Positions 35,716 to 49,677 are shown, counted from the stretch's first letter. The stretch: 64,000 bases of DNA from Urechis unicinctus (GCA_034190875.2 CM067348.1:48155229-48219228); one strand, 5' to 3'. The notes: a model not told the origin generated them from the letters alone. Made by a program: numbers and translations.

Positions 35716-38051
35716 AAAAAGAGGGGAACCGTCTCCACAGTCACTGAACAATTCATCAGGAATCTCAATTTTGCTTTGCATCTTGCAGGGCGCCATACGC
35801 ATTAAGCTGCTTTTCAATGGCTCATGATGGAGCCGGAAGATACCTTGCAAAAACCTAAAGGATAGCATTGCATTGATTAATATGAGTTTGAGATATGATT
35901 CATTTCGTAACCAGGAACAAATATCTCCTTGCTTGACAAAATATTTATGAAGTCCTTAAGCCGTTCAAAAATAAACATGAAAATAACGCTAATGTCGACT
36001 CATAAGCTTAGTGTGTCAATGACAGTTGTACCCAAGCAGCTTTTATTAACAAATCTGATATATTGATACCACAGTATTCAAAATTGATATAGACTCTTAT
36101 TGTCTGATCATATAATCAAACGGCTGTAAATCAGAGTACAATGTCACACACAACCTAGTATTGATCCATATGCATAGCGGTTTGCTGCAACTCTCTTAAA
36201 TAACATACGTTACATGTTTTGTGTGGATAGAAATCATGCTATCCATGGCGACCCTTTTGACAAAGCAGCAAAATGCAAACATTGTCGCAACAAGGTAAAT
36301 ATAAGTAAGATTATTTAATAAGGTACAAACAATCATGGCCGAGAAACAAACACTGAGGTACACCTCAAGTAGCATACATCCCATTAGCCTGTATTCGATG
36401 ATTTGCTTTAGATTCTTTACACAACCATTTAACAAGTTTATATATATTTTACCCCAAAGTGCATCGAATTAAAGTTTTGAATGTAGTATTTTGTGATTGA
36501 CTGCATAAAATTCATAGCAATTCCAAGAAAATATTCTTTACTGCGTATGGCCTGTTTGATTGTATTTTGCAGTACAGAACCAGACATGTCCATACAGTAG
36601 CCAGCTCTAAATCCGAAATGTCAACTGGGAGTTAGATACTAGTCATAACTAATGTTTTTAAGATATTTTTGAAAACACAGACAATATGGAAATTGGGGGG
36701 GGGGGATAGCTATTCCGTATTGTAGTGTCTTCAATTTTATACACGGGAACTACTTCTGAGAGCTTGAGTTATGATGACATGATTCCTTAGTCGAATGATA
36801 CATCTATAATATGAGTTAGTTGGGCCGCTGTAGAATTACCTGTCTCACAGATCGGATTCCATCCCAACTGCAACCATAATAACTGAGACCCATGAGTGTT
36901 AACAAAGCCTCATCTTTGCACGTAGGCTGTATATTTGTATGAGTAAAAGTCTTGCATTTTTGAAGCAAGCAATGGTCTTACTCATCTAAAGCATTGGTTT
37001 AATTCATTAGCTGTAGTATTTTTCTCTTTTATCTGTACACCTTTAACACCAAAATTTCAATGCCATGTCTTCCACAAATCCAATATTGTTGACTAACCAG
37101 GATCCCGTTAAATCTGATCTGCATGAGTCAACTTAGATTAATAGAAATGTTATTCGCCTCGACGCAGTACACTAGGTAAAGTTGATTTATGTTTGTTGTT
37201 CTGATGTTTTTTATGGATGGAGATATCTAAGGTAAATGCTACTTTCAGATATAAGGCATTACTTGAGACCTTCTGTCAGCTATAACAGGAATAGATTTTT
37301 GAAAGGTTGAATGAGTCGATTAGGGAGTGCAGTATTATAGTGTTTACGTATATCCGCGGGAAAATTGAGTTTGACTGCAAATGTAAATATCGGAAGATGA
37401 TCGAACATGTTTCACGAATATAAATATGTTGGTTGTAAATATTATGATAGATTATATAGTCGGTCAATCCAGGTGTTAGTTCAGTAATTCTTGTAGAACG
37501 ATTATAAGTTGGCAAATTAACAATCTAAGAATTCCTGTGTGGTGTTGTGTAAGGGCACCAAATATTGTACTCTTGAGCAAATTGAAGCAATTGTTTTTAT
37601 TCGTGGTTCGGTTTTAACAATAGTTGGATTTTTGTTATAAACATTGATTGGAAAAGCATGTATAAAGTAATCCATTGTGCCGAAATACAAATAATACGGC
37701 ACACAATTTAGACACATACATACATACATACATACATACATACATACATACATACATACATACATACATACATACATACATACATACATACATACATACA
37801 TACATACATACATACATACATACATACATACATACAGACATACATACATACATACATACATACATACATACATACATACATACATACAGACATACATACA
37901 TACATACATACATACATACATACATACATACATACATACATACATACATACATACATACATACATACATACATACATACATACATACATACATACATACA
38001 TACATACATACATACATACATACATACATACATACATACATACATACATAC

Positions 38052-38083
<32 letters not shown>

Positions 38084-38103
38084 GCATACATACATACCTA
38101 CAT
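35716..38103. repeat. Array unit 2
   Basis: Minus ORFs of 79 codons at 36,196-36,435 and 37,276-37,515. The 63-codon plus ORF is broken by a 2-bp insertion (ATATCTCCTTG). It shares the variants CAACTTAGATT and GTTGATTTATG with unit 5. Poly-G run of 11. Confidence 0.95.
37276..37515 (-). CDS. Array-encoded 79-codon ORF, unrecognised (four intact copies)
   Basis: Minus-strand ORF starting MPTYNRSTRITELTPGLTDY, intact in units 2, 3, 5 and 6 (39,662-39,901; 44,513-44,752; 46,844-47,083) and broken by indels in units 1 and 4. No recognisable domain. The presence of two broken copies argues against a strict coding role. Confidence 0.15.
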   Translation of the reverse strand: MPTYNRSTRITELTPGLTDYIIYHNIYNQHIYIRETCSIIFRYLHLQSNSIFPRIYVNTIILHSLIDSFNLSKIYSCYS

Positions 38104-38104
38104 A
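37713..38104. repeat. (CATA)n tract of unit 2
   Basis: About 390 bp. Two CAGACATA interruptions; ends with the same ATATGCATAC and ACCTACATAC signature. Confidence 0.98.
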
Positions 38105-40501
38105 CAAAAGAGGGGAACCGTCTCCACAGTCACTGAACAATTCATCAGGAATCTCAATTTTGCTTTGCATCTTGCAGGCGCCATACGCATTAAGCTGCTT
38201 TTCAATGGCTCATGATGGAGCCGGAAGATACCTTGCAAAAACCTAAAGGATAGCATTGCATTGATTAATATGAGTTTGAGATATGATTCATTTCGTAACC
38301 AGGAACAAATATCCTTGCTTGACAAAATATTTATGAAGTCCTTAAGCCGTTCAAAAATAAACATGAAAATAACGCTAATGTCGACTCATAAGCTTAGTGT
38401 GTCAATGACAGTTGTACCCAAGCAGCTTTCATTAACAAATCTGATATATTGATACCACAGTATTCAAAATTGATATAGACTCTTATTGTCTGATCATATA
38501 ATCAAACGGCTGTAAATCAGAGTACAATGTCACACACAACCTAGTATTGATCCATATGCATAGCGGTTTGCTGCAACTCTCTTAAATAACATACGTTACA
38601 TGTTTTGTGTGGATAGAAATCATGCTATCCATGGCGACCCTTTTGACAAAGCAGCAAAATGCAAACATTGTCGCAACAAGGTAAATATAAGTAAGATTAT
38701 TTAATAAGGTACAAACAATCATGGCCGAGAAACAAACACTGAGGTACACCTCAAGTAGCATACATCCCATTAGCCTGTATTCGATGATTTGCTTTAGATT
38801 CTTTACACAACCATTTAACAAGTTATATATTTTACCCCAAAGTGCATCGAATTAAAGTTTTGAATGTAGTATTTTGTGATTGACTGCATAAAATTAATAG
38901 CAATTCCAAGAAAATATTCTTTACTGCGTATGGCCTGTTTGATTGTATTTTGCAGTACAGAACCAGACATGTCCATACAGTAGCCAGCTCTAAATCCGAA
39001 ATGTCAACTGGGAGTTAGATACTAGTCATAACTAATGTTTTTAAGATATTTTTGAAAACACAGACAATATGGAAATTGGGGGGGGGGGGGGATAGCTATT
39101 CCGTATTGTAGTGTCTTCAATTTTATACACGGGAACTACTTCTGAGAGCTTGAGTTATGATGACATGATTCCTTAGTCGAATGATACATCTATAATATGA
39201 GTTAGTGGGCCGCTGTAGAATTACCTGTCTCACAGATCGGATTCCATCCCAACTGCAACCATAATAACTGAGACCCATGAGTGTTAACAAAGCCTCATCT
39301 TTGCACGTAGGCTGTATATTTGTATGAGTAAAAGTCTTGCATTTTTGAAGCAAGCAATGGTCTTACTCATCTAAAGCATTGGTTTAATTCATTAGCTGTA
39401 GTATTTTTCTCTTTTATCTGTACACCTTTAACACCAAAATTTCAATGCCATGTCTTCCACAAATCCAATATTGTTGACTAACCCAGGATCCCGTTAAATC
39501 TGATCTGCATGAGTCAACTTTGATTAATAGAAATGTTATTCGCCTCGACGCAGTACACTAGGTAAAGTTAATTTATGTTTGTTGTTCTGATGTTTTTTAT
39601 GGATGGAGATATCTAAGGTAAATGCTACTTTCAGATATAAGGCATTACTTGAGACCTTCTGTCAGCTATAACAGGAATAGATTTTTGAAAGGTTGAATGA
39701 GTCGATTAGGGAGTGCAGTATTATAGTGTTTACGTATATCCGCGGGAAAATTGAGTTTGACTGCAAATGTAAATATCGGAAGATGATCGAACATGTTTCA
39801 CGAATATAAATATGTTGGTTGTAAATATTATGATAGATTATATAGTCGGTCAATCCAGGTGTTAGTTCAGTAATTCTTGTAGAACGATTATAAGTTGGCA
39901 AATTAACAATCTAAGAATTCCTGTGTGGTGTTGTGTAAGGGCACCAAATATTGTACTCTTGAGCAAATTGAAGCAATTGTTTATTCGTGGTTCGGTTTTA
40001 ACAATAGTTGGATTTTTGTTATAAACATTGATTGGAAAAGCATGTATAAAGTAATCCATTGTGCCGAAATACAAATAATACGGCACACAATTTATACATT
40101 CATACATACATACATCCATACATACATACATACATACATACATACATACATACATACATACATACATACATACATACATACATACATACATACATACATA
40201 CATACATACATACATACATACATACATACATACATACATACATACATACATACATACATACATACATACATACATACATACATACATACATACATACATA
40301 CATACATACATACATACATACATACATACATACATACATACATACATACATACATACATACATACATACATACATACATACATACATACATACATACATA
40401 CATACATACATACATACATACATACATACATACATACATACATACATACATACATTACATACATACATACATACATATATGCATACATACATACCTACAT
40501 A
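38104..40501. repeat. Array unit 3
   Basis: Minus ORFs at 38,098-38,364 (88 codons), 38,582-38,821 (79), 39,123-39,353 (76) and 39,662-39,901 (79); plus ORF at 38,261-38,452. Longest poly-G run of the array (14). Confidence 0.95.
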
Positions 40502-40502
40502 C
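40096..40502. repeat. (CATA)n tract of unit 3
   Basis: About 405 bp. One CATCCATA near its start, one TTACATAC interruption and the ATATGCATAC/ACCTACATAC end signature. Confidence 0.98.
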
Positions 40503-42744
40503 AAAAGAGGGCGTCTCCACAGTCACTGAACAATTCATCAGGAATCTCAATTTTGCTTTGCATCTTGCAGGCGCCATACGCATTAAGCTGCTGTTTTTCA
40601 ATGGCTCATGATGGAGCCGGAAGATACCTTGCAAAAACCTAAAGGATAGCATTGCATTGATTAATATGAGTTTGAGATATGATTCATTTCGTAACCAGGA
40701 ACAAATATCCTTGCTTAACAAAATATTTATGAAGTCCTTAAGCCGTTCAAAAATAAACATGAAAATAACGCTAATGTCGACTCATAAGCTTAGTGTGTCA
40801 ATGACAGTTGTACCCAAGCAGCTTTCATTAACAAATCTGATATATTGATACCACAGTATTCAAAATTGATATAGACTCTTATTGTCTGATCATATAATCA
40901 AACGGCTGTAAATCAGAGTACAATGTCACACACAACCTAGTATTGATCCATATGCATAGCGGTTTGCTGCAACTCTCTTAAATAACATACGTTACATGTT
41001 TTGTGTGGATAGAAATCATGCTATCCATGGCGACCCTTTTGACAAAGCAGCAAAATGCAAACATTGTCGCAACAAGGTAAATATAAGTAAGATTATTTAA
41101 TAAGGTACAAACAATCATGGCCGAGAAACAAACACTGAGGTACACCTCAAGTAGCATACATCCCATTAGGCTGTATTCGATGATTTGCTTTAGATTCTTT
41201 ACACAACCATTTAACAAGTTATATATTTTACCCCAAAGTGCATCGAATTAAAGTTTTGAATGTAGTATTTTGTGATTGACTGCATAAAATTCATAGCAAT
41301 TCCAAGAAAATATTCTTTACTGCGTATGGCCTGTTTGATTGTATTTTGCAGTACAGAACCAGACATGTCCATACAGTAGCCAGCTCTAAATCCGAAATGT
41401 CAACTGGGAGTTAGATACTAGTCATAACTAATGTTTTTAAGATATTTTTGAAAACACAGACAATATGGAAATTGGGGGGGGGATAGCTATTCCGTATTGT
41501 AGTGTCTTCAATTTTATACACGGGAACTACTTCTGAGAGCTTGAGTTATGATGACATGATTCCTTAGTCGAATGATACATCTATAATATGAGTTAGTGGG
41601 GGGCCGCTGTAGAATTACCTGTCTCACAGATCGGATTCCATCCCAACTGCAACCATAATAACTGAGACCCATGAGTGTTAACAAAGCCTCATCTTTGCAC
41701 GTAGGCTGTATATTTGTATGAGTAAAAGTCTTGCATTTTTGAAGCAAGCAATGGTCTTACTCATCTAAAGCATTGGTTTAATTCATTAGCTGTAGTATTT
41801 TTCTCTTTTATCTGTACACCTTTAACACCAAAATTTCAATGCCATGTCTTCCACAAATCCAATATTGTTGACTAACCAGGATCCCGTTAAATCTGATCTG
41901 CATGAGTCAACTTTGATTAATAGAAATGTTATTCGCCTCGACGCAGTACACTAGGTAAAGTTAATTTATGTTTGTTGTTCTGATGTTTTTTATGGATGGA
42001 GATATCTAAGGTAAATGCTACTACTTTCAGATATAAGGCATTACTTGAGACCTTCTGTCAGCTATAACAGGAATAGATTTTTGAAAGGTTGAATGAGTCG
42101 ATTAGGGAGTGCAGTATTATAGTGTTTACGTATATCCGCGGGAAAATTGAGTTTGACTGCAAATGTAAATATCGGAAGATGATCGAACATGTTTCACGAA
42201 TATAAATATGTTGGTTGTAAATATTATGATAGATATATATAGTCGGTCAATCCAGGTGTTAGTTCAGTAATTCTTGTAGAACGATTATAAGTTGGCAAAT
42301 TAACAATCTAAGAATTCCTGTGTGGTGTTGTGTAAGGGCACCAAATATTGTACTCTTGAGCAAATTGAAGCAATTGTTTATTCGTGGTTCGGTTTTAACA
42401 ATAGTTGGATTTTTGTTATAAACATTGATTGGAAAAGCATGTATAAAGTAATCCATTGTGCCGAAATACAAATAAATACGGCACACAATTTTTATACATT
42501 CATACATACATACATACATACATACATACATACATACATACATACATACATACATACATACATACATACATACATACACAGACATACATACAGACATACA
42601 TACATACATACATACATACATACATACATACATACATACATACATACATACATACATACATACATACATACATACATACATACATACATACATACATACA
42701 TACATACATACATACATACATACATACATACATACATACATACA

Positions 42745-42778
<34 letters not shown>

Positions 42779-42906
42779 CATACATACATACATGCATACA
42801 TGCATACATACATTCATATACATACATACATACATACATACATACATACATACATACATACATACATACATACATACATACATACATACATACATACATA
42901 CATACA

Positions 42907-42939
<33 letters not shown>

Positions 42940-42959
42940 GCATACATACATACCTACAT
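40502..42959. repeat. Array unit 4
   Basis: The start is shortened (AAAAGAGGGCGTCTCC). Minus ORFs at 40,978-41,217 and 41,514-41,747; plus ORF at 40,657-40,848. The MPTYNRST ORF is lost through an indel (ATAGATATATATAG). Shares TTGCTTAACAAAA and CCCATTAGGCTG with units 5 and 6. Poly-G run of 9. Confidence 0.95.
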
Positions 42960-42961
42960 AC
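42495..42961. repeat. (CATA)n tract of unit 4
   Basis: About 465 bp. Interruptions CAGACATA (two), ATATATAC, CATGCATAC (two) and CATTCATATAC; same end signature. Confidence 0.98.
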
Positions 42962-45010
42962 AAAAGAGGGGAACCGTCTCCACAGTCACTGAACAATTCA
43001 TCAGGAATCTCAATTTTGCTTTGCATCTTGCAGGCGCCATACGCATTAAGCTGCTTTTCAATGGCTCATGATGGAGCCGGAAGATACCTTGCAAAAACCT
43101 AAAGGATAGCATTGCATTGATAATATGAGTTTGAGATATGATTCATTTCGAACCAGGAACAAATATATCCTTGCTTAACAAAATATTTATGAAGTCCTTA
43201 AGCCGTTCAAAAATAAACATGAAAATAACGCTAATGTCGACTCATAAGCTTAGTGTGTCAATGACAGTTGTACCCAAGCAGCTTTCATTAACAAATCTGA
43301 TATATTGATACCACAGTATTCAAAATTGATATAGACTCTTATTGTCTGATCATATAATCAAACGGCTGTAAATCAGAGTACAATGTCACACACAACCTAG
43401 TATTGATCCATATGCATAGCGGTTTGCTGCAACTCTCTTAAATAACATACGTTACATGTTTTGTGTGGATAGAAATCATGCTATCCATGGCGACCCTTTT
43501 GACAAAGCAGCAAAATGCAAACATTGTCGCAACAAGGTAAATATAAGTAAGATTATTTAATAAGGTACAAACAATCATGGCCGAGAAACAAACACTGAGG
43601 TACACCTCAAGTAGCATACATCCCATTAGGCTGTATTCGATGATTTGCTTTAGATTCTTTACACAACCATTTAACAAGTTATATATTTTACCCCAAAGTG
43701 CATCGAATTAAAGTTTTGAATGTAGTATTTTGTGATTGACTGCATAAAATTCATAGCAATTCCAAGAAAATATTCTTTACTGCGTATGGCCTGTTTGATT
43801 GTATTTTGCAGTACAGAACCAGACATGTCCATACAGTAGCCAGCTCTAAATCCGAAATGTCAACTGGGAGTTAGATACTAGTCATAACTAATGTTTTTAA
43901 GATATTTTTGAAAACACAGACAATATGGAAATTGGGGGGGGGATAGCTATTCCGTATTGTAGTGTCTTCAATTTTATACACGGGAACTACTTCTGAGAGC
44001 TTGAGTTATGATGACATGATTCCTTAGTCGAATGATACATCTATAATATGAGTTAGTGGGGCCGCTGTAGAATTACCTGTCTCACAGATCGGATTCCATC
44101 CCAACTGCAACCATAATAACTGAGACCCATGAGTGTTAACAAAGCCTCATCTTTGCACGTAGGCTGTATATTTGTATGAGTAAAAGTCTTGCATTTTTGA
44201 AGCAAGCAATGGTCTTACTCATCTAAAGCATTGGTTTAATTCATTAGCTGTAGTATTTTTCTCTTTTATCTGTACACCTTTAACACCAAAATTTCAATGC
44301 CATGTCTTCCACAAATCCAATATTGTTGACTAACCAGGATCCCGTTAAATCTGATCTGCATGAGTCAACTTAGATTAATAGAAATGTTATTCGCCTCGAC
44401 GCAGTACACTAGGTAAAGTTGATTTATGTTTGTTGTTCTGATGTTTTTTATGGATGGAGATATCTAAGGTAAATGCTACTTTCAGATATAAGACATTACT
44501 TGAGACCTTCTGTCAGCTATAACAGGAATAGATTTTTGAAAGGTTGAATGAGTCGATTAGGGAGTGCAGTATTATAGTGTTTACGTATATCCGCGGGAAA
44601 ATTGAGTTTGACTGCAAATGTAAATATCGGAAGATGATCGAACATGTTTCACGAATATAAATATGTTGGTTGTAAATATTATGATAGATTATATAGTCGG
44701 TCAATCCAGGTGTTAGTTCAGTAATTCTTGTAGAACGATTATAAGTTGGCAAATTAACAATCTAAGAATTCCTGTGTGGTGTTGTGTAAGGGCACCAAAT
44801 ATTGTACTCTTGAGCAAATTGAAGCAATTGTTTATTCGTGGTTCGGTTTTAACAATAGTTGGATTTTTGTTATAAACATTGATTGGAAAAGCATGTATAA
44901 AGTAATCCATTGTGCCGAAATACAAATAATACGGCACACACAATACATTATACATACATACATACATACATACATACATACATACATACATACATACATA
45001 CATACATACA

Positions 45011-45042
<32 letters not shown>

Positions 45043-45056
45043 CATACATACATACA

Positions 45057-45088
<32 letters not shown>

Positions 45089-45283
45089 CATACATACATA
45101 CATACATACATACATACATACATACATACATACATACATACATACATACATACATACATACATACATACATACATACATACATACATACATACATACATA
45201 CATACATACATACATACATACATACATACATACATACATACATACATACATACATACATACATACATACATACCATACATACA
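42960..45283. repeat. Array unit 5
   Basis: Minus ORFs at 43,438-43,677 and 44,513-44,752. The 63-codon plus ORF is broken by small indels near 43,120-43,165. It combines group-4/5/6 variants at its left end with unit-2-like variants (CAACTTAGATT) at its right end. Poly-G run of 9. Confidence 0.95.
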
Positions 45284-45286
45284 TAA
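44951..45286. repeat. (CATA)n tract of unit 5
   Basis: About 335 bp. Ends TACCATACATACATAAAAGAGG, so the CCTACATAC end signature has been lost here. Confidence 0.98.
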
Positions 45287-47374
45287 AAGAGGGGAATCGT
45301 CTCCACAGTCACTGAACAATTCATCAGGAATCTCAATTTTGCTTTGCATCTTGCAGGCGCCATACGCATTAAGCTGCTTTTCAATGGCTCATGATGGAGC
45401 CGGAAGATACCTTGCAAAAACCTAAAGGATAGCATTGCATTGATTAATATGAGTTTGAGATATGATTCATTTCGTAACCAGGAACAAATATCCTTGCTTA
45501 ACAAAATATTTATGAAGTCCTTAAGCCGTTCAAAAATAAACATGAAAATAACGCTAATGTCGACTCATAAGCTTAGTGTGTCAATGACAGTTGTACCCAA
45601 GCAGCTTTCATTAACAAATCTGATATATTGATACCACAGTATTCAAAATTGATATAGACTCTTATTGTCTGATCATATAATCAAACGGCTGTAAATCAGA
45701 GTACAATGTCACACACAACCTAGTATTGATCCATATGCATAGCGGTTTGCTGCAACTCTCTTAAATAACATACGTTACATGTTTTGTGTGGATAGAAATC
45801 ATGCTATCCATGGCGACCCTTTTGACAAAGCAGCAAAATGCAAACATTGTCGCAACAAGGTAAATATAAGTAAGATTATTTAATAAGGTACAAACAATCA
45901 TGGCCGAAAAACAAACACTGAGGTACACCTCAAGTAGCATACATCCCATTAGGCTGTATTCGATGATTTGCTTTAGATTCTTTACACAACCATTTAACAA
46001 GTTATATATTTTACCCCAAAGTGCATCGAATTAAAGTTTTGAATGTAGTATTTTGTGATTGACTGCATAAAATTCATAGCAATTCCATACAAAATATTCT
46101 TTACTGCGTATGGCCTGTTTGATTGTATTTTGCAGTACAGAACCAGACATGTCCATACAGTAGCCAGCTCTAAATCCGAAATGTCAACTGGGAGTTAGAT
46201 ACTAGTCATAACTAATGTTTTTAAGATATTTTTGAAAACACAGACAATATGGAAATTTGGGGGGGGGGAGGGATAGCTATTCCGTATTGTAGTGTCTTCA
46301 ATTTTATACACGGGAACTACTTCTGAGAGCTTGAGTTATGATGACATGATTCCTTAGTCGAATGATACATCTATAATATGAGTTAGTGGGGCCGCTGTAG
46401 AATTACCTGTCTCACAGATCGGATTCCATCCCAACTGCAACCATAATAACTGAGACCCATGAGTGTTAACAAAGCCTCATCTTTGCACGTAGGCTGTATA
46501 TTTGTATGAGTAAAAGTCTTGCATTTTTGAAGCAAGCAATGGTCTTACTCATCTAAAGCATTGGTTTAATTCATTAGCTGTAGTATTTTTCTCTTTTATC
46601 TGTACACCTTTAACACCAAAATTTCAATGCCATGTCTTCCACAAATCCAATATTGTTGACTAACCAGGATCCCGTTAAATCTGATCTGCATGAGTCAACT
46701 TTGATTAATAGAAATGTTATTCGCCTCGACGCAGTACACTAGGTAAAGTTGATTTATGTTTGTTGTTCTGATGTTTTTTATGGATGGAGATATCTAAGGT
46801 AAATGCTACTTTCAGATATAAAGGCATTACTTGAGACCTTCTGTCAGCTATAACAGGAATAGATTTTTGAAAGGTTGAATGAGTCGATTAGGGAGTGCAG
46901 TATTATAGTGTTTACGTATATCCGCGGGAAAATTGAGTTTGACTGCAAATGTAAATATCGGAAGATGATCGAACATGTTTCACGAATATAAATATGTTGG
47001 TTGTAAATATTATGATAGATTATATAGTCGGTCAATCCAGGTGTTAGTTCAGTAATTCTTGTAGAACGATTATAAGTTGGCAAATTAACAATCTAAGAAT
47101 TCCTGTGTGGTGTTGTGTAAGGGCACCAAATATTGTACTCTTGAGCAAATTGAAGCAATTGTTTATTCGTGGTTCGGTTTTAACAATAGTTGGATTTTTG
47201 TTATAAACATTGATTGGAAAAGCATGTATAAAGTAATCCATTGCGCCGAAATACAAATAATACGGCACACAATTTATACATTCATACATACATACATACA
47301 TACATACATACATACACATACATACATACATACATACATACATACATACATACATACATACATACATACATACA

Positions 47375-47406
<32 letters not shown>

Positions 47407-47619
47407 CATACATACATACACATACATACATACATATACATACATACATACATACATACATACATACATACATACATACACATACATACATACATACATA
47501 CATACATGCATACACACATACGTACATACATACATACATACATACATACATACATACATACATACATACACACATACAATACATACATACATACATACAT
47601 ACATACATACATACATACA

Positions 47620-47652
<33 letters not shown>

Positions 47653-47763
47653 GCATACATACATACATACATACATACATACATACATACATACATACAT
47701 ACATACATACATACATACATACATACATACATACATACATACATACATACATACATACATACA

Positions 47764-47795
<32 letters not shown>

Positions 47796-47907
47796 CATAC
47801 ATACATACATACATACATATACATACATACATACATACATACATACATACATACATACATACATACATACATACATACATACATACATACATACATACAT
47901 ACATACA

Positions 47908-47939
<32 letters not shown>

Positions 47940-48423
47940 ACATACATACATACATACATACATACATACATACATACATACATACATACATACATACATA
48001 CATACATACATACATACATACATACATACATACATACATACATACATACATACATACATACATACATACATACATACATACATACATACATACATACATA
48101 CATACATAACATACATACATACATACATACATACATACATACATACATACATACATACATACATACATACATACATACATACATACATACATACATACAT
48201 ACATACATACATACATACATACATACATACATACATACATACATACATACATACATACATACATACATACATACATACATACATACATACATACATACAT
48301 ACATACATACATACATACATACATACATACATACATACATACATACATACATACATACATACATACATACATACATACATACATACATACATACATACAT
48401 ACATACATACATACATACATACA

Positions 48424-48455
<32 letters not shown>

Positions 48456-48753
48456 CATACATACATACATACATACATACATACATACATACACATACAT
48501 ACATACATACATACATACATACATACATACATACATACATACATACATACATACACATACATACATACATACATACATACATACATACATACATACTACA
48601 TACATACATACATACATACATACATACATACATACATACATACATACATACATACATACAGACATACATACATACTACACATACATACATACATACATAC
48701 ATACATACATAAATACATACATACATACATACATACATACATACATACATACA

Positions 48754-48784
<31 letters not shown>

Positions 48785-48976
48785 CATACATACATGCATG
48801 CATACCTACATACCTACATACATACATACATACATACATACATACATACATACATACATACATACATACATACATACATACATACATACATACATACATA
48901 CATACATACATACATACATACATACATACATACATACATACATACATACATACATACATACATACATACATACATA
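45284..48976. repeat. Array unit 6, with a 1.7 kb CATA tract
   Basis: Minus ORFs at 45,761-46,000 and 46,844-47,083; plus ORF at 45,440-45,631. Poly-G run interrupted (10 G, then AGG). Its CATA tract is four to five times longer than those of units 1-5 and runs straight into the 3' end of a retrotransposon remnant. Confidence 0.95.
47277..48976. repeat. 1.7 kb (CATA)n tract of unit 6
   Basis: About 1,700 bp of CATA repeat with scattered variants (CACATA, ATATAC, CGTAC, GCATAC, TAACATAC, TACTACATAC). The GCATACCTACATACCTAC signature sits at about 48,799-48,818, followed by a further 160 bp of pure repeat. Open frames of several hundred codons across it encode only YIHT or MYVC repeats and are artefacts. 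Confidence 0.98.
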
Positions 48977-48990
48977 AAAAAACTTTTATA

Positions 48991-49437
48991 TTACTGACCA
49001 AAAAATGTTTTGAAATTGGATTTAACTGCATCAAGCGTGTTCGACCGACGAACGTCGATAGGAAGTGCGTTCCATTAACTTCGTGCGGGAAAACTAAACG
49101 CTCCGGTAGCGTATGAAGGCATATGCAGAGAATTGGGGACTTGTATTTGATAGTTGTCCATAGATCGAAGACCCCTTGCAGGCTTGTATTCAGAAGTATG
49201 TTCCTGTAGGTAGCTCGGCGCGGTTATGCAATGCTTGAAGACTACACGCAAATTATATTCATCTTGAATATCCCAAAACCGTGGGATATGGCGTAATAAA
49301 TACCACGGGCTGAAATCTTGTAGCTCTGACATGAGATTGTCAGGAGGTGACCGAGGTGATCCAGGTTTTCTAAGCTGTGTATTGATGTTTTTGGATTGGC
49401 TATTGGGCTTTGTACGGCTCAGCTGGGAAATTTGCAT
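48991..49437 (-). pseudogene. Non-LTR retrotransposon reverse transcriptase, 3' end remnant, copy 1
   Basis: In the minus direction the frame gives YLQEHTSEYKPARGLRS, then GAFSFPARS, a stop, then WNALPIDVRRSNTLDAVKS and FKTFFGQ followed by the natural stop. This is the characteristic C-terminal end of metazoan CR1/Rex/jockey-like reverse transcriptase ORFs (R-LRS ... A-LWN-LP ... FK-LKTF). The stop at 49,075-49,077 replaces the Leu before Trp, so it is dead. Only about 150 C-terminal codons remain; no catalytic motif is present. The element's 3' end faces the 1.7 kb (CATA)n, which reads (TATG)n in its sense direction. Confidence 0.85.
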
Positions 49438-49677
49438 AGGGCCCTACTAAAGACGACGTCATACACATTATTTTGATACATATTACAGAACACGGACATT
49501 TCTTAATTTTTAACGCAGCTATGAGGCAAACAAATCAAGCTTTTGTCAAACACAGATGAAGAAATAAGCTGAAAAAAATAATGGATATAGGGATGTAGTG
49601 GCCCTAATAATAACCTTACTCTGATGGGTTGAGTGATAAACACAATTTCCGTTAACCATCATAACGGTTAGTTATGT

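Larger units (their letters stand above)
33347..48976. repeat. Tandem array: six units of about 2.0 kb plus (CATA)n
   Basis: Six direct units, each about 1.96-2.0 kb of unique sequence followed by a (CATA)n tract. Total lengths are about 2.37, 2.39, 2.40, 2.46, 2.32 and 3.69 kb. Units start at CAAAAGAGGGGAACCGTCTC (AAAAGAGGGGAATCG in unit 6; shortened in unit 4). The unique parts are nearly identical: in the 150 bp from AAAGTGCATCG, units 1 and 2 have no differences. Each unit has a poly-G run and several short minus-strand ORFs. A truncated, more diverged seventh unit lies at 52,852-55,102. Confidence 0.97.

Noticed and set aside
33347..48976. CRISPR array or prokaryotic repeat
   Set aside because: Units are 2.3-3.7 kb with microsatellites and no short repeat-spacer pattern; the setting is eukaryotic.
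33347..48976. Array units as copies of a transposon inserted repeatedly
   Set aside because: All units are head-to-tail at one place with identical junctions and no target-site duplications; tandem duplication explains it.
35167..48997. Long open frames (100-578 codons) across the CATA tracts, coding YIHTYIHT on plus and MYVCMYVC on minus
   Set aside because: They are a consequence of a 4-bp repeat without stop codons in any frame; they appear in several frames on both strands and end where the repeat ends.
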